NCBI GenBank assembly: GCA_044507605.1
Contig: JBIQJI010000005.1
Coordinates: 1 to 64,000 of the forward strand
Source of the DNA: Thermopolyspora sp044507605
GTDB lineage: Bacteria > Actinomycetota > Actinomycetes > Streptosporangiales > Streptosporangiaceae
Reading direction: 5' to 3'
DNA: 64,000 bases
The notes below the pieces were generated by a model that saw nothing but the letters and a program-made list of their open reading frames with translations, was not told where the DNA came from and searched no databases. Of this stretch, positions 17,299 through 25,766 are shown in pieces (position 1 is the stretch's first letter; every line of letters starts with the position of its first letter). Position numbers and translations under genes: made by a program.

Positions 17299-19926
17299 TT
17301 ATCGCCTGTTGTCCGGCTCGGCGGAGGGGATGGGCTCGCGGTGCAGGATGCGGTCCAGGCGGGCGGCCACGTACCCGAGGACCGACAGGGCGGACACGAT
17401 GAGCAGGTCGGCGACCGGCAGCGGCCGGGTGCCGAGCAGGCCGGCGAGCGGCGGCACGTACACGCCGGCCACCTGCAGCAGGAGCGCCCCGGCGACGGCG
17501 ACCAGAAGCATCGGGTTGGCGGTCGAGCCGGGGCGGATCCGCGAGCCGAGGGCGACCCCGAGCTGAGTGGTGCCCAAGGCGAAGAAGGCCATGGTCTGCC
17601 ACGGTCTGCCGGTGTGCAGGGCCCACACCGCGATGCCGAGGGTGACCATGGTCAAGATGATGGCGATGCGGACGACCCGCTGCCACAGGCCGGCCCCGAT
17701 GACGGACTGGTCGGGCGGGCGTGGCGGGTGCGTCATCGCGGCGGGGTCGGCGGGCTCGCCGCCGAGGGCGACACCGGGCAGGCCGTGGGTGAGCAGGTTG
17801 ATCCACAGGATCTGGGCGGGCAGCAGCGGCACCGCCAGACCGAGGAACGGTCCCAGCAGCATGACGGCGATCTCGGCGGCCCCGCCGGACAGGCCGTAGA
17901 CGAGGAAACGGCGGATGTTGGTGTAGACGCGGCGGCCCTCTTCGACGGCGGCCACCACGGTGTCCAGGTTGTCGTCGGCCAGGACCAGGTCGGCGGCCTG
18001 CCGGGCGACCTCGGTGCCGCGCCCGCCCATGGCGACGCCGATGTCGGCACGGCGCAGGGCGGGCCCGTCGTTGACGCCGTCCCCGGTCATCGCCACCACC
18101 GCGCCGGCCGCGTGCATGTCCTCGATCAGGTCGAGCTTCTGCTCGGGGGTGGCGCGGGCGTAGACGCTCGCCCCCGCACCGGGCGCCGCGTCGGATCCCG
18201 CGCGGGACGTGGCATCGGGTGCGGTGTCCCGCCCCGCACTCGGCGCGGCGTCGGGGCCCGGGGTGGCGTCGGGTGGGGGACCGGGAGGTGTGCGGGTGCG
18301 GCAGTCGACGACCGGGTCGCCCGGGGCGATGATGCCGAGTTCGGTGGCGATGGCGCGGGCGGTGCCCGGGTGGTCGCCGGTGATGAGCACCGGCCGGATT
18401 CCGGCGCGGCGGCAGGCGGCGATGGTGCCGTGGGCGGTGGCGCGCGGCGGGTCGAGGATGGCGATCAGCCCGAGCAGGGTCAGCCCGCTCTCGGGCACCT
18501 CCGCCGGGACCGCGGGGAGGTCGGCCTGGGCGACGGCCAGCACCCGGTAGCCGTCGCGGGCGAGCCGTTCGGCCTCCTCGGCGGCCCGGGCCGCCAGGCC
18601 GGTGTCGCCGGTGAGCACCTGCGGGAGCAGCAGCGCCTCCGGCGCACCCTTGCAGATCACCCTGGCCCGGCCGCCGGGCAGCCGGTGCACGGTGGTCATG
18701 CGTTTGCGCATGCTGTCGAAGGGGCGCTCGGCCAGCCGGGGGAACCGCCGGTGCAGCTCGGCGCGGTCGAGGCCGAGCTTGGCGGCGGCGGTGAGCAGGG
18801 CGGCCTCGGTCGGGTCGCCGAGGGCCCGCCACCGGCCGTCCTCGCCGTGGACGAGGCGGGAGTCGTTGCACAGCGCGGCGGCGGTCAGCAGGTCGGTGAA
18901 CGCCGGGGCGGGGGCGCCGTCGAGCCGCCCGCCGGGGTCGTAGCCGGTGCCGGTGAGGGTGCCCTGGGCGGCGGGGGTCCACAGGCGGCGGACGACCATG
19001 CTGCCCTCGGTGAGGGTGCCGGTCTTGTCGGTGGCCAGCACGGTGATCGAGCCGAGCGTCTCGACGGCGTGCAGGCGGCGTACCAGGGCGTCGCGCGCGG
19101 CCATGCGGCGGGCGCCCAGCGCCAGGCTCAGGGTGACGACGGCCGGCAGCGACTCGGGCACGGCCGCCACCACGAGGCTGATCGCGGTGATCACCATCAG
19201 CTCGACGGGCTGGCCGCGCACCAGGCCGAGCGCTGCCACGCACACGCACAGCAGCACGGCCACCCCGGCCAGCAGCCGCCCGACGCCCGCCAGGCGCCGC
19301 TGCAGCGGGGTCGGCCCCGGGCCGCGCACCATGAGCCCGGCGATGCGCCCGGCCGCGCTGGCGGCGCCGACGGCCGTGACCTCGGCCCGGCCGCGCCCGC
19401 GCACGACCACCGTGCCCGCCGAGACGTCGTCACCCGGGCCTTTGTCCACCGGCACCGATTCGCCGGTCAGCGCCGACTCGTCGACCAGCAGGGCCGCGGC
19501 CTCCGCCACGCGGGCGTCGGCGGCGACGATGTCGCCTTCGGCCAGTACCAGCAGATCCCCGAGCACCACCTCGGCGGCCGGCGTCTCCCGCTGCGCGCCG
19601 TCCCGGACGACCCGGGCGACGGGGGCGGTGAGCTCGGTCAGGGCGGTGATGGCCCGCTCGGCGCGCACCTCCTGCGCCACGCCGACACTCGTGTTGACCA
19701 CGACCACCAGCAGGATCACGGTCATGTCCGCCCAGTCGCCGGTGACCGCGGTCAGGACGGCCGCCACCAGCAGTACGATGATCAGCGGGTCGCGCAGCTG
19801 CCCGGCCACGCGCCACCACACGGGGACGGGCGGCGTGACCGGCAGCAGGTTCGGACCGTGCCGCGCGAGGCGCGCGGCCGCCTCCGCCGACGTGAGCCCG
19901 CGCGCGACCGCTTCCGGTCCGCTCAT
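17299..19926 (-). CDS. P-type cation-transporting ATPase (type II, Ca2+/Mg2+-like)
   Basis: 875 aa membrane pump. In order: N-terminal cation-ATPase domain (1-70), two membrane spans, actuator domain with LTGESVPV, spans with PESLP, phosphorylation motif DKTGTLT (Asp300), nucleotide-binding domain with CKGAPE, hinge MTGDGVNDGPAL, and a C-terminal block of six spans. Architecture fits the SERCA/PMR1 group. PESLP instead of PEGLP in the ion-binding helix may alter specificity. About 40 Pro/Ala/Asp/Gly-rich residues are inserted in the P domain before ARATPEQK. GGGAGG precedes the ATG. Convergent with the enolase-superfamily operon (45-bp gap). Cation identity is not certain. Confidence 0.9.
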   Translation of the reverse strand: MSGPEAVARGLTSAEAAARLARHGPNLLPVTPPVPVWWRVAGQLRDPLIIVLLVAAVLTAVTGDWADMTVILLVVVVNTSVGVAQEVRAERAITALTELTAPVARVVRDGAQRETPAAEVVLGDLLVLAEGDIVAADARVAEAAALLVDESALTGESVPVDKGPGDDVSAGTVVVRGRGRAEVTAVGAASAAGRIAGLMVRGPGPTPLQRRLAGVGRLLAGVAVLLCVCVAALGLVRGQPVELMVITAISLVVAAVPESLPAVVTLSLALGARRMAARDALVRRLHAVETLGSITVLATDKTGTLTEGSMVVRRLWTPAAQGTLTGTGYDPGGRLDGAPAPAFTDLLTAAALCNDSRLVHGEDGRWRALGDPTEAALLTAAAKLGLDRAELHRRFPRLAERPFDSMRKRMTTVHRLPGGRARVICKGAPEALLLPQVLTGDTGLAARAAEEAERLARDGYRVLAVAQADLPAVPAEVPESGLTLLGLIAILDPPRATAHGTIAACRRAGIRPVLITGDHPGTARAIATELGIIAPGDPVVDCRTRTPPGPPPDATPGPDAAPSAGRDTAPDATSRAGSDAAPGAGASVYARATPEQKLDLIEDMHAAGAVVAMTGDGVNDGPALRRADIGVAMGGRGTEVARQAADLVLADDNLDTVVAAVEEGRRVYTNIRRFLVYGLSGGAAEIAVMLLGPFLGLAVPLLPAQILWINLLTHGLPGVALGGEPADPAAMTHPPRPPDQSVIGAGLWQRVVRIAIILTMVTLGIAVWALHTGRPWQTMAFFALGTTQLGVALGSRIRPGSTANPMLLVAVAGALLLQVAGVYVPPLAGLLGTRPLPVADLLIVSALSVLGYVAARLDRILHREPIPSAEPDNRR

Positions 19927-20068
19927 GTCCCGCCTCCCGGCTCCGCTGCTTCCAGGCTCGCCGCCGACGGCCCGCCCGGGCAGGGCCGAAGGTCCCGCTC
20001 ACCGGCCCGTTGGCCATCGCGTCGCCGGGCGGCGCGAAGGGTTCTTCGCCGTCGGTCATGGTCGTTCC

Positions 20069-20098
20069 CCCGTTCCGCGGGTATAGCCGCGGGGCGGG
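20069..20098 (-). terminator. Terminator hairpin of the ABC exporter operon
   Basis: CCGCGG (20075-20080) and CCGCGG (20087-20092) pair around GTATAG; the stem extends outward with G.T wobbles to about 12 bp (20069-20098). It lies 28 bp beyond the stop of the reverse-strand exporter gene, which ends at 20127. The rest of 19927-20126 shows only the ribosome-binding site of the P-type ATPase. Confidence 0.5.
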
Positions 20099-20126
20099 AC
20101 AGGTGTCCGGCCGTGCCGGTCCGGGC

Positions 20127-22082
20127 CTACTCCACCTCCACCGCGGCCTGGGCGAACTGGGCGGAGTACAGGCGGGCGTAGGCGCCGCCGGCCGCCAGGA
20201 GGGACTCGTGGGTGCCCTGTTCGACGATGCGGCCGTTCTCCATGACCAGGATCAGGCCGGCGTCGCGGATCGTGGACAGCCGGTGGGCGATGACGAAGCT
20301 GGTGCGGCCTTCGCGCAGCGTGCTCATCGCCCGCTGGATCAGCACCTCGGTGCGGGTGTCGACCGAGCTGGTGGCCTCGTCGAGGATGAGGATCGCCGGC
20401 TCGGCCAGGAACGCCCGCGCGATCGTGATGAGCTGTTTTTCGCCGGCGCTGACCGTCGCGCCCTCCTCGTCGATCACCGTGTCGTAGCCGTCGGGCAGCG
20501 TGTGGGCGATGCGGTCGACGTGGGCGGCCTCGGCCGCCGCCTCGATCTGCTCGCGGGTGGCGCCCTGCGCGCCGTAGCCGATGTTGTCGGCGATGGAGCC
20601 GCCGAACAGCCAGGCGTCCTGCAGCACCATGCCGATGTTGGCGCGCAGCTCTTCCCTGGACATTTCGGCGATGTCGACGCCGTCGAGCGTGATGCGGCCG
20701 CCGGTCACCTCGTAGAAGCGCATGATGAGGTTGACCAGTGTCGTCTTGCCCGCCCCGGTCGGGCCGACGATGGCCACGGTCTGGCCGGGCTCCACGGTCA
20801 GCGACAGGTCCTCGATCAGCGGCTTGTCCGGCGAGTAGCGGAAGGAGACGTGTTCGAACGCCACCCTGCCGCGGACCCGCTCGGGGCGCTTCGGCTCCTC
20901 CGGCTCGGGCGACTGTTCCTCGGCCTCCAGCAGCTCGAAGACCCGTTCGGCCGAGGCGGCGCCCGACTGCACCAGGTTCGCCATGCCGGCGACCTGGGCG
21001 AGCGGCTGGCTGAACTGCCGCGAGTACTGGATGAAGGCCTGCACGTCGCCCAGCGAGATCGAGCCCGACGCCACCCGCAGCCCGCCCACCACGGCGACCA
21101 GCACGTAGTTGAGGTTGCCGATGAACATCATCGCCGGCTGCATGATGCCGGAGACGAACTGGGCACGGTAGCTGGAGGTGAACAGGGCGTCGTTGTGCTC
21201 GGCGAACACGTCGGCGGCCTCCCGCCGCCTGCCGAACACCTTGACCAGCGCGTGCCCGCCGTACATCTCCTCGATGTGGCCGTTGAGCTTGCCGGTCGAC
21301 GACCACTGCTTGATGAACTGGGGCTGGGACCGTTTGCCGATGGCCGCGGTGACGACGACCGACAGGGGCACGGTGACCAGCGCGATCAGGGCCAGCAGCG
21401 GCGAGATCCAGAACATCATCGCGAGCACCCCGATGACCGTCAGCACCGCCGTGATCATCTGGCTCATGGTCTGCTGCAGGGTCTGGGCGATGTTGTCGGT
21501 GTCGTTGGTGGCGCGGCTGAGGATCTCGCCGCGCGGCTGGCCGTCGAAGTAGCTCAGCGGCAGCCGCGCCAGCTTGGCCTCGATGCGCTCGCGCAGCCGG
21601 GACGCGGTGCGCTGCACGATGGTGGTCGTGGCCCGGAACTGCATGATGCCGAGCAGCGCCGCCAGCAGGTAGACCGCCAGCGCCCAGCCGAGCACGTGGG
21701 CGAGCCCGGTGAAGTCGATGCCGTGGCCGGGCACGACGCTCATCGACGACACCATGTCGGCGAACGTGTCCTGGCCCCGGGCGCGCAGCCCCGCCACCAC
21801 CTGCTCCTTGGTGACGTCGGCGGGCAGCCGGGCCCCGATGAGGCCGGCGAAGATCAGGTCGGTGGCGCGGCCGAGGATCTTGGGACCGGTGACGCTGAGC
21901 GCGACGCTGCCCACCCCGAGGGCCAGCACGGCGGCCAGCAGCGGGCGCTCGGGCCGCAGCAGCCGCAGCAGGCGGCGGAGCGTGCCGCGGAAGTCGAGGG
22001 GTTTCTCGGCGGGCCCGCCCATCATCATCGGGCCGGGGCCCGGGGCCGGCCGGGGGCGTCGTACGGGGGCCTGCGTCGTCAT
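20127..22082 (-). CDS. ABC exporter half-transporter, active-site subunit
   Basis: 651 aa: TM-ABC fusion. A Pro/Met-rich cytoplasmic tail (RPRPAPGPGPMMMGGP, residues 8-25) precedes six membrane spans and a nucleotide-binding domain with Walker A GPTGAGKTT, signature VSAGEKQL (non-canonical for LSGGQ) and Walker B LILDEATSSVD with catalytic Glu. The start codon overlaps the stop of the partner gene (ATGA, 22079-22082), so the two are translated together. With the 578-aa partner it forms a heterodimer of the LmrCD/TM287-288 kind, exporting drugs or lipids. The frame is open further upstream but that reading only shadows the partner gene. Confidence 0.92.
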   Translation of the reverse strand: MTTQAPVRRPRPAPGPGPMMMGGPAEKPLDFRGTLRRLLRLLRPERPLLAAVLALGVGSVALSVTGPKILGRATDLIFAGLIGARLPADVTKEQVVAGLRARGQDTFADMVSSMSVVPGHGIDFTGLAHVLGWALAVYLLAALLGIMQFRATTTIVQRTASRLRERIEAKLARLPLSYFDGQPRGEILSRATNDTDNIAQTLQQTMSQMITAVLTVIGVLAMMFWISPLLALIALVTVPLSVVVTAAIGKRSQPQFIKQWSSTGKLNGHIEEMYGGHALVKVFGRRREAADVFAEHNDALFTSSYRAQFVSGIMQPAMMFIGNLNYVLVAVVGGLRVASGSISLGDVQAFIQYSRQFSQPLAQVAGMANLVQSGAASAERVFELLEAEEQSPEPEEPKRPERVRGRVAFEHVSFRYSPDKPLIEDLSLTVEPGQTVAIVGPTGAGKTTLVNLIMRFYEVTGGRITLDGVDIAEMSREELRANIGMVLQDAWLFGGSIADNIGYGAQGATREQIEAAAEAAHVDRIAHTLPDGYDTVIDEEGATVSAGEKQLITIARAFLAEPAILILDEATSSVDTRTEVLIQRAMSTLREGRTSFVIAHRLSTIRDAGLILVMENGRIVEQGTHESLLAAGGAYARLYSAQFAQAAVEVE

Positions 22083-23815
22083 GCCGCCGCCTCCTGTTCG
22101 GTGAGCTGGGACAGCACGATTTCGCGGTACGTCGGGCAGGTGGCCATGAGTTCGGCGTGGTCGCCGGCGCCGACGGCCCGGCCGTCGTCGAGCACGATGA
22201 TGCGGTCGGCGTCGCGGATCGTGTTCACGCGCTGGGCCACGATGATGAGCGTGGCGTCGGCGATCTCCTGGGCGAGCGCGGTGCGCAGCCGGGCGTCGGT
22301 TTCGTAGTCGAGGGCGGAGAACGAGTCGTCGAACAGGTAGATCTCGGGCCGGTGCACCAGTGCCCTGGCGATGGCCAGGCGCTGGCGCTGCCCGCCGGAG
22401 ACGTTGGTGCCGCCCTGCGCGATCGGCTCGTCGAGGCCGCCGGGCATCCGCTCGACGAAGTCGCGGGCCTGCGCCACCTCCAGGGCGTGCCACAGCTCGG
22501 CGTCGGTGGCGTCGGGGTTGCCGTACCTGAGGTTGGAGGCGACGGTGCCGGAGAACAGGTAGGGCGACTGCGGCACCAGGCCGACGATGCGGGAGAGCAC
22601 GTCGGGGTCGAGGTCGCGTACGTCGACGCCGTCGACCAGCACGGTGCCGGAGGTGGCGTCGAACAGGCGGGGGACGAGGTTGAGCAGGGTCGTCTTGCCG
22701 CTGCCGGTGCCGCCGATGATCGCCGTGGTGCGGCCGGGCCGCGCGGTGAAGCTCACGTCGGACAGCACGGGCTCCTCGGCGCCGGGGTAGCGGAAGCCGA
22801 CGCCGCGCAGCTCCAGTTCGCCGATACGCCGCTCGGGCACGACGGGCCTGGTGGGCGGGCGGACACTGGGCTCGGTGTCGAGCACCTCTTCGATGCGCTC
22901 GGCGCACACCTCGGCCCGGGGCACCATGATGAACATGAACAGCGCCATCATGACCGACATGAGGATCTGCATGAGGTAGGCGATGACCGCGGTCAGCGCG
23001 CCCACCTGCATGTCGCCGTCGCCGATGCGCAGACCGCCGAACCACACCACCGCGACGCTGGACAGGTTCACCACCAGCATGATCGAGGGGAACATCAGCG
23101 CCATCAGCCGCCCGACCCGCAGCGACACGTCGGTCAGCTCGGTGTTGGCGACGCCGAAACGTTCGCGCTCGTGCCCGTCGCGGACGAACGCCCGGATGAC
23201 CCGGATGCCGGTGATCTGCTCGCGCAGCACCTGGTTGATGCGGTCGATGCGCACCTGCATGGTGCGGAAGAGGGGGCGCATCCGCGTCACGATCAGGGCG
23301 ACGACGATGATCAGCACGGGCAGCGAGACGAGGAGCAGCGACGACAGCGTGACGTCCTGGCGCAGCGCCAGCACGATGCCGCCGACGCACATGATCGGCG
23401 CGGTCACCATCATCGTGCAGGTCATCAGCACGAGCATCTGGATCTGCTGCACGTCGTTGGTGGTGCGGGTGATCAGGGACGGCGCGCCGAACCGGTTGAC
23501 CTCCTGGGCCGAGAAGTCCTGCACCCGGTGGAAGATCGCGGCACGCAGGTCGCGGCCGAGGGCCATCGACGTGCGGGCGCCATAGTAGACGGCCACGACC
23601 GAGCAGAGGATCTGCGCGAGCGTCACGCAGAGCATCACCACGCCGAGGCGCATGATCTCGCCGGTGTCGCCCTTGACGACTCCGTCGTCGATGATGTCGG
23701 CGTTGAGCGTGGGGAGATAGAGCGTGGCCAGCGTCTGGACGAACTGGAAGAGGACGACGAGCGTGATCTCTTTCCGGTACGGGCCGAGGTGGGCCCGTAG
23801 CAGGCGCAGCAACAT
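22079..23815 (-). CDS. ABC exporter half-transporter, degenerate-site subunit
   Basis: 578 aa from ATG 23815 (MLLRLLRAHLGPYRKEI), overlapping the TetR stop in TGATG. Six spans, then Walker A GGTGSGKTT, signature NVSGGQRQR and Walker B LFDDSFSALD. The Walker B has Asp where the catalytic Glu normally stands, marking this as the subunit contributing the degenerate ATP site of an asymmetric heterodimer. Second gene of the tetR-ABC-ABC operon. Confidence 0.92.
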   Translation of the reverse strand: MLLRLLRAHLGPYRKEITLVVLFQFVQTLATLYLPTLNADIIDDGVVKGDTGEIMRLGVVMLCVTLAQILCSVVAVYYGARTSMALGRDLRAAIFHRVQDFSAQEVNRFGAPSLITRTTNDVQQIQMLVLMTCTMMVTAPIMCVGGIVLALRQDVTLSSLLLVSLPVLIIVVALIVTRMRPLFRTMQVRIDRINQVLREQITGIRVIRAFVRDGHERERFGVANTELTDVSLRVGRLMALMFPSIMLVVNLSSVAVVWFGGLRIGDGDMQVGALTAVIAYLMQILMSVMMALFMFIMVPRAEVCAERIEEVLDTEPSVRPPTRPVVPERRIGELELRGVGFRYPGAEEPVLSDVSFTARPGRTTAIIGGTGSGKTTLLNLVPRLFDATSGTVLVDGVDVRDLDPDVLSRIVGLVPQSPYLFSGTVASNLRYGNPDATDAELWHALEVAQARDFVERMPGGLDEPIAQGGTNVSGGQRQRLAIARALVHRPEIYLFDDSFSALDYETDARLRTALAQEIADATLIIVAQRVNTIRDADRIIVLDDGRAVGAGDHAELMATCPTYREIVLSQLTEQEAAA

Positions 23816-24438
23816 CAGGCAGGGCTTTCTGTCGATGGACGGGGGGCGGGCCGCACGAGCAGCCCGTCGAGCAGAACGCCGACGATCTCTTCGTCGGGCG
23901 GCTGCGCGGACTCGCCGGACGGGGTGAAGCCGCTGCGCAGACTCACCGCGATCAGCATGAGCAGCAGCTGCGCCGTGTCGTGGGGGGAACGGCGCAGCCG
24001 GTGACGGTCGGGCTCGATCAGGGCGGCGACGGCGGCGACGATCCGCTCCCGGCTTCGCCTCATGTGGGCGCAGAGTTCGGGGTCGGTGCCCACCAAACCG
24101 GGGTGGGGGAGGATGAGGCCGAGGTCGTCGCTCATGTGCTTGCGCAGGATCGCGACCGCCTCCCGCAGCCGCGCGCGCAGTTCGGTGCCGGTGCCGATGG
24201 CCGCGAGCGCGTCGATCGCCTGCCGCGGGTCGAACGCCGTCATCAGCGCCGCGGTCATCAGTGCGGCCTTGTCGGGAAAGACGCCGAAGATCGTGCCTTC
24301 GGCCACTCCGGCGGCCTCGGCGATCTGACGGGTGCGCACGCCCGTGCCGTGCCGGCGCAGCAGGGGGATGGTGGCCGCGATGACCGCGGCACGGCGTTCT
24401 TCGGGCGCCATGGCCGGTGCTCTTCGCCTTCTGGGCAT
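23815..24438 (-). CDS. TetR-family regulator of the exporter operon
   Basis: 207 aa from ATG 24438, starting MPRRRRAPAMAPEERRAA. An in-frame ATG at 24447 is less likely because it overlaps the -10 element, while 24438 lies exactly where transcription should begin. HTH: RTRQIAEAAGVAEGTIFGVF (about residues 36-55). The variable helical C-terminal domain should bind the exporter's substrate. The stop overlaps the first transporter gene. The operator CGAGTGATCACTCG sits in its promoter spacer, giving autorepression of the whole operon relieved by drug. Confidence 0.9.
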   Translation of the reverse strand: MPRRRRAPAMAPEERRAAVIAATIPLLRRHGTGVRTRQIAEAAGVAEGTIFGVFPDKAALMTAALMTAFDPRQAIDALAAIGTGTELRARLREAVAILRKHMSDDLGLILPHPGLVGTDPELCAHMRRSRERIVAAVAALIEPDRHRLRRSPHDTAQLLLMLIAVSLRSGFTPSGESAQPPDEEIVGVLLDGLLVRPAPRPSTESPA

Positions 24439-24445
24439 GCGGAGC

Positions 24446-24474
24446 ATCGTATGAGCGAGTGATCACTCGTTCAA
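24446..24474 (-). promoter_or_regulatory. tetR promoter with operator in the spacer; leaderless
   Basis: On the reverse strand: -35 TTGAAC (24474-24469), 17-nt spacer, -10 TACGAT (24451-24446), then 7 nt to the A of ATG 24438. The spacer contains CGAGTGATCACTCG (24456-24469), a perfect 14-bp palindrome that extends to 20 bp with one mismatched pair, a textbook TetR operator. The geometry predicts a leaderless mRNA and complete occlusion by bound repressor. Confidence 0.75.
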
Positions 24475-24655
24475 CCGGTTTTAGCGGCTCCGCATGATGT
24501 TCGGCATACGCAACCAATCGTTCACTGTACGAAGATTGCCTGGTGTTGTCCATCCTCGTGTCGTAGGTGCGGTGGCCGGCCCCGCCTCTGGCGTGGGCCT
24601 TTATCCGTGGTCAGGTGGGCGCGATGGGAGGTACATCCGCCATGCGGAAGAGTTC

Positions 24656-24685
24656 TTGACGATGATCCGGGGCCTGATTTACCGT
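24656..24685 (+). promoter_or_regulatory. Possible promoter of the oligopeptide-type ABC operon
   Basis: TTGACG (24656-24661), 18-nt spacer, TACCGT (24680-24685). Predicted start about 75 nt before the permease start codon. No clear operator was found. Confidence 0.35.
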
Positions 24686-24767
24686 TCGGATTCCGCACAT
24701 GTGTATCGCAAAACGAACATTATGGTGCTTTGGTGCGGCAAAGGCACGAGAGCACAGGGAGGCACCG

Positions 24768-25766
24768 ATGAAGGCACGGCTGCTGCATTACTGCAGGTTG
24801 CTGCTGTCATCGTTCATCCTCTTCGTCGTCGTCGTCACCGTGCTGTTCTTCCTGCTCGAACTCGCGCCCGGCGACCCGGTGCAGGCCCTTGTGGGCGATG
24901 TGCCGCTCACCGACGCGTTCCGCGACCAGATCAGGGCGGCCTACGGTCTCGACAAGCCGGTCTGGGAGCGGTACCTGATCTACCTGGGCAACGTGCTCCA
25001 GGGCGACCTCGGCTACTCCTTCGCCACCAACGCCGAACCGGTCCGGGACATCATCCTCGGCCGCATGGGCAACACGCTCGCCATCGCGGTGCCCTCCTTC
25101 GTCCTGTCCACCCTGGGCGGGCTCGTGCTGGGATCGATCGCCGCGCGCACGCGCAAGCGCTGGCTCGACGGCGGCATCTCGGGCGTCGCCGTCGGCCTGT
25201 TCTCCGTGCCGAACTTCTGGTTCGGCATGGTGCTGATCATGATCTTCTCGATCAGCCTCGGCTGGCTGCCCACCCACGGCAAGAGCCCGTACGGGCTGCC
25301 CGGCATCCACCTGGAGTACATGGTGCTGCCGGTGATCACCATGGCCACCACCGAGCTGGCCTACAAGGCCCGGATCGCGCGGTCGGCGGTGATCGAGGCG
25401 CTGGGGCAGGACTTCATCGACACGGCACGGTCGAAGGGGCTGTCGTCGCGGCGGGTGCTGTGGCGGCACGCGCTGCCGAACGGGCTGCTGCCGATGGTCA
25501 CCGTCTCGGGCTACAGCCTGGGATTCATCCTGGCCGGCTCGGTGCTCGTCGAGCGGGTGTTCGGCTGGCCGGGCATGGGGCTGCTGTTCGTCGACGCCAT
25601 CGAACGCAAGAACAACATGGTCGTGCTCGGCGTCGTCATCGTGCTCACCATCACGATCATCATCGTCAACATCATCACCGATGTGATCTACGGGCTCGTC
25701 GATCCCCGGCTGCGTGCCCAATTCGCGCCGAAACAGTTCGCGCCGAAACAGGAGGTGACGTCATGA
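24768..25766 (+). CDS. Peptide/nickel-type ABC transporter permease (DppB-like)
   Basis: 332 aa from ATG 24768, with AGGGAGG (24756-24762) five bases upstream; the longer open frame lacks such a site. First membrane span at residues 10-30, then PGDPVQALVGD, typical of DppB/OppB, and five further spans. EAA loop: DTARSKGLSSRRVLWRHALP. The C-terminus carries a 15-bp in-frame tandem duplication (25722-25751) giving QFAPKQFAPKQ. Stop overlaps the next permease in ATGA. First gene of an apparent nine-gene run to 35830. Confidence 0.92.
   Translation: MKARLLHYCRLLLSSFILFVVVVTVLFFLLELAPGDPVQALVGDVPLTDAFRDQIRAAYGLDKPVWERYLIYLGNVLQGDLGYSFATNAEPVRDIILGRMGNTLAIAVPSFVLSTLGGLVLGSIAARTRKRWLDGGISGVAVGLFSVPNFWFGMVLIMIFSISLGWLPTHGKSPYGLPGIHLEYMVLPVITMATTELAYKARIARSAVIEALGQDFIDTARSKGLSSRRVLWRHALPNGLLPMVTVSGYSLGFILAGSVLVERVFGWPGMGLLFVDAIERKNNMVVLGVVIVLTITIIIVNIITDVIYGLVDPRLRAQFAPKQFAPKQEVTS
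25722..25751 (+). repeat. 15-bp in-frame tandem duplication at a permease C-terminus
   Basis: TTCGCGCCGAAACAG occurs twice in direct succession, duplicating five codons (FAPKQ) just before the ribosome-binding site of the next gene. Exact identity suggests a recent slippage event. Confidence 0.8.

Larger units (their letters stand above)
24439..24767. other. Divergent intergenic region, TetR operon and peptide transporter
   Basis: 329 bp. Right next to TetR is the promoter/operator at 24446-24474. On the plus side a possible promoter TTGACG (24656-24661), 18 nt, TACCGT (24680-24685) precedes the permease ATG at 24768. The middle is unusually AT-rich for this window; I see no gene in it. Confidence 0.5.

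Noticed and set aside
19927..20059. Possible small reverse gene starting MTDGEEPFAPPGDAMANG
   Set aside because: GGGGGAA precedes its ATG, but the frame runs on into the P-type ATPase in a wrong frame without a natural end and matches nothing.
17293..20181. A 962-codon open frame on the plus strand opposite the P-type ATPase
   Set aside because: It mirrors the ATPase gene; composition is Gly/Gln/Arg-rich with no motifs, typical of antisense frames in very GC-rich DNA.
24657..24767. Upstream start for the first permease at 24699
   Set aside because: The extension (MCIAKRTLWCFGAAK) lacks a ribosome-binding site and overlaps the promoter region; ATG 24768 has AGGGAGG.
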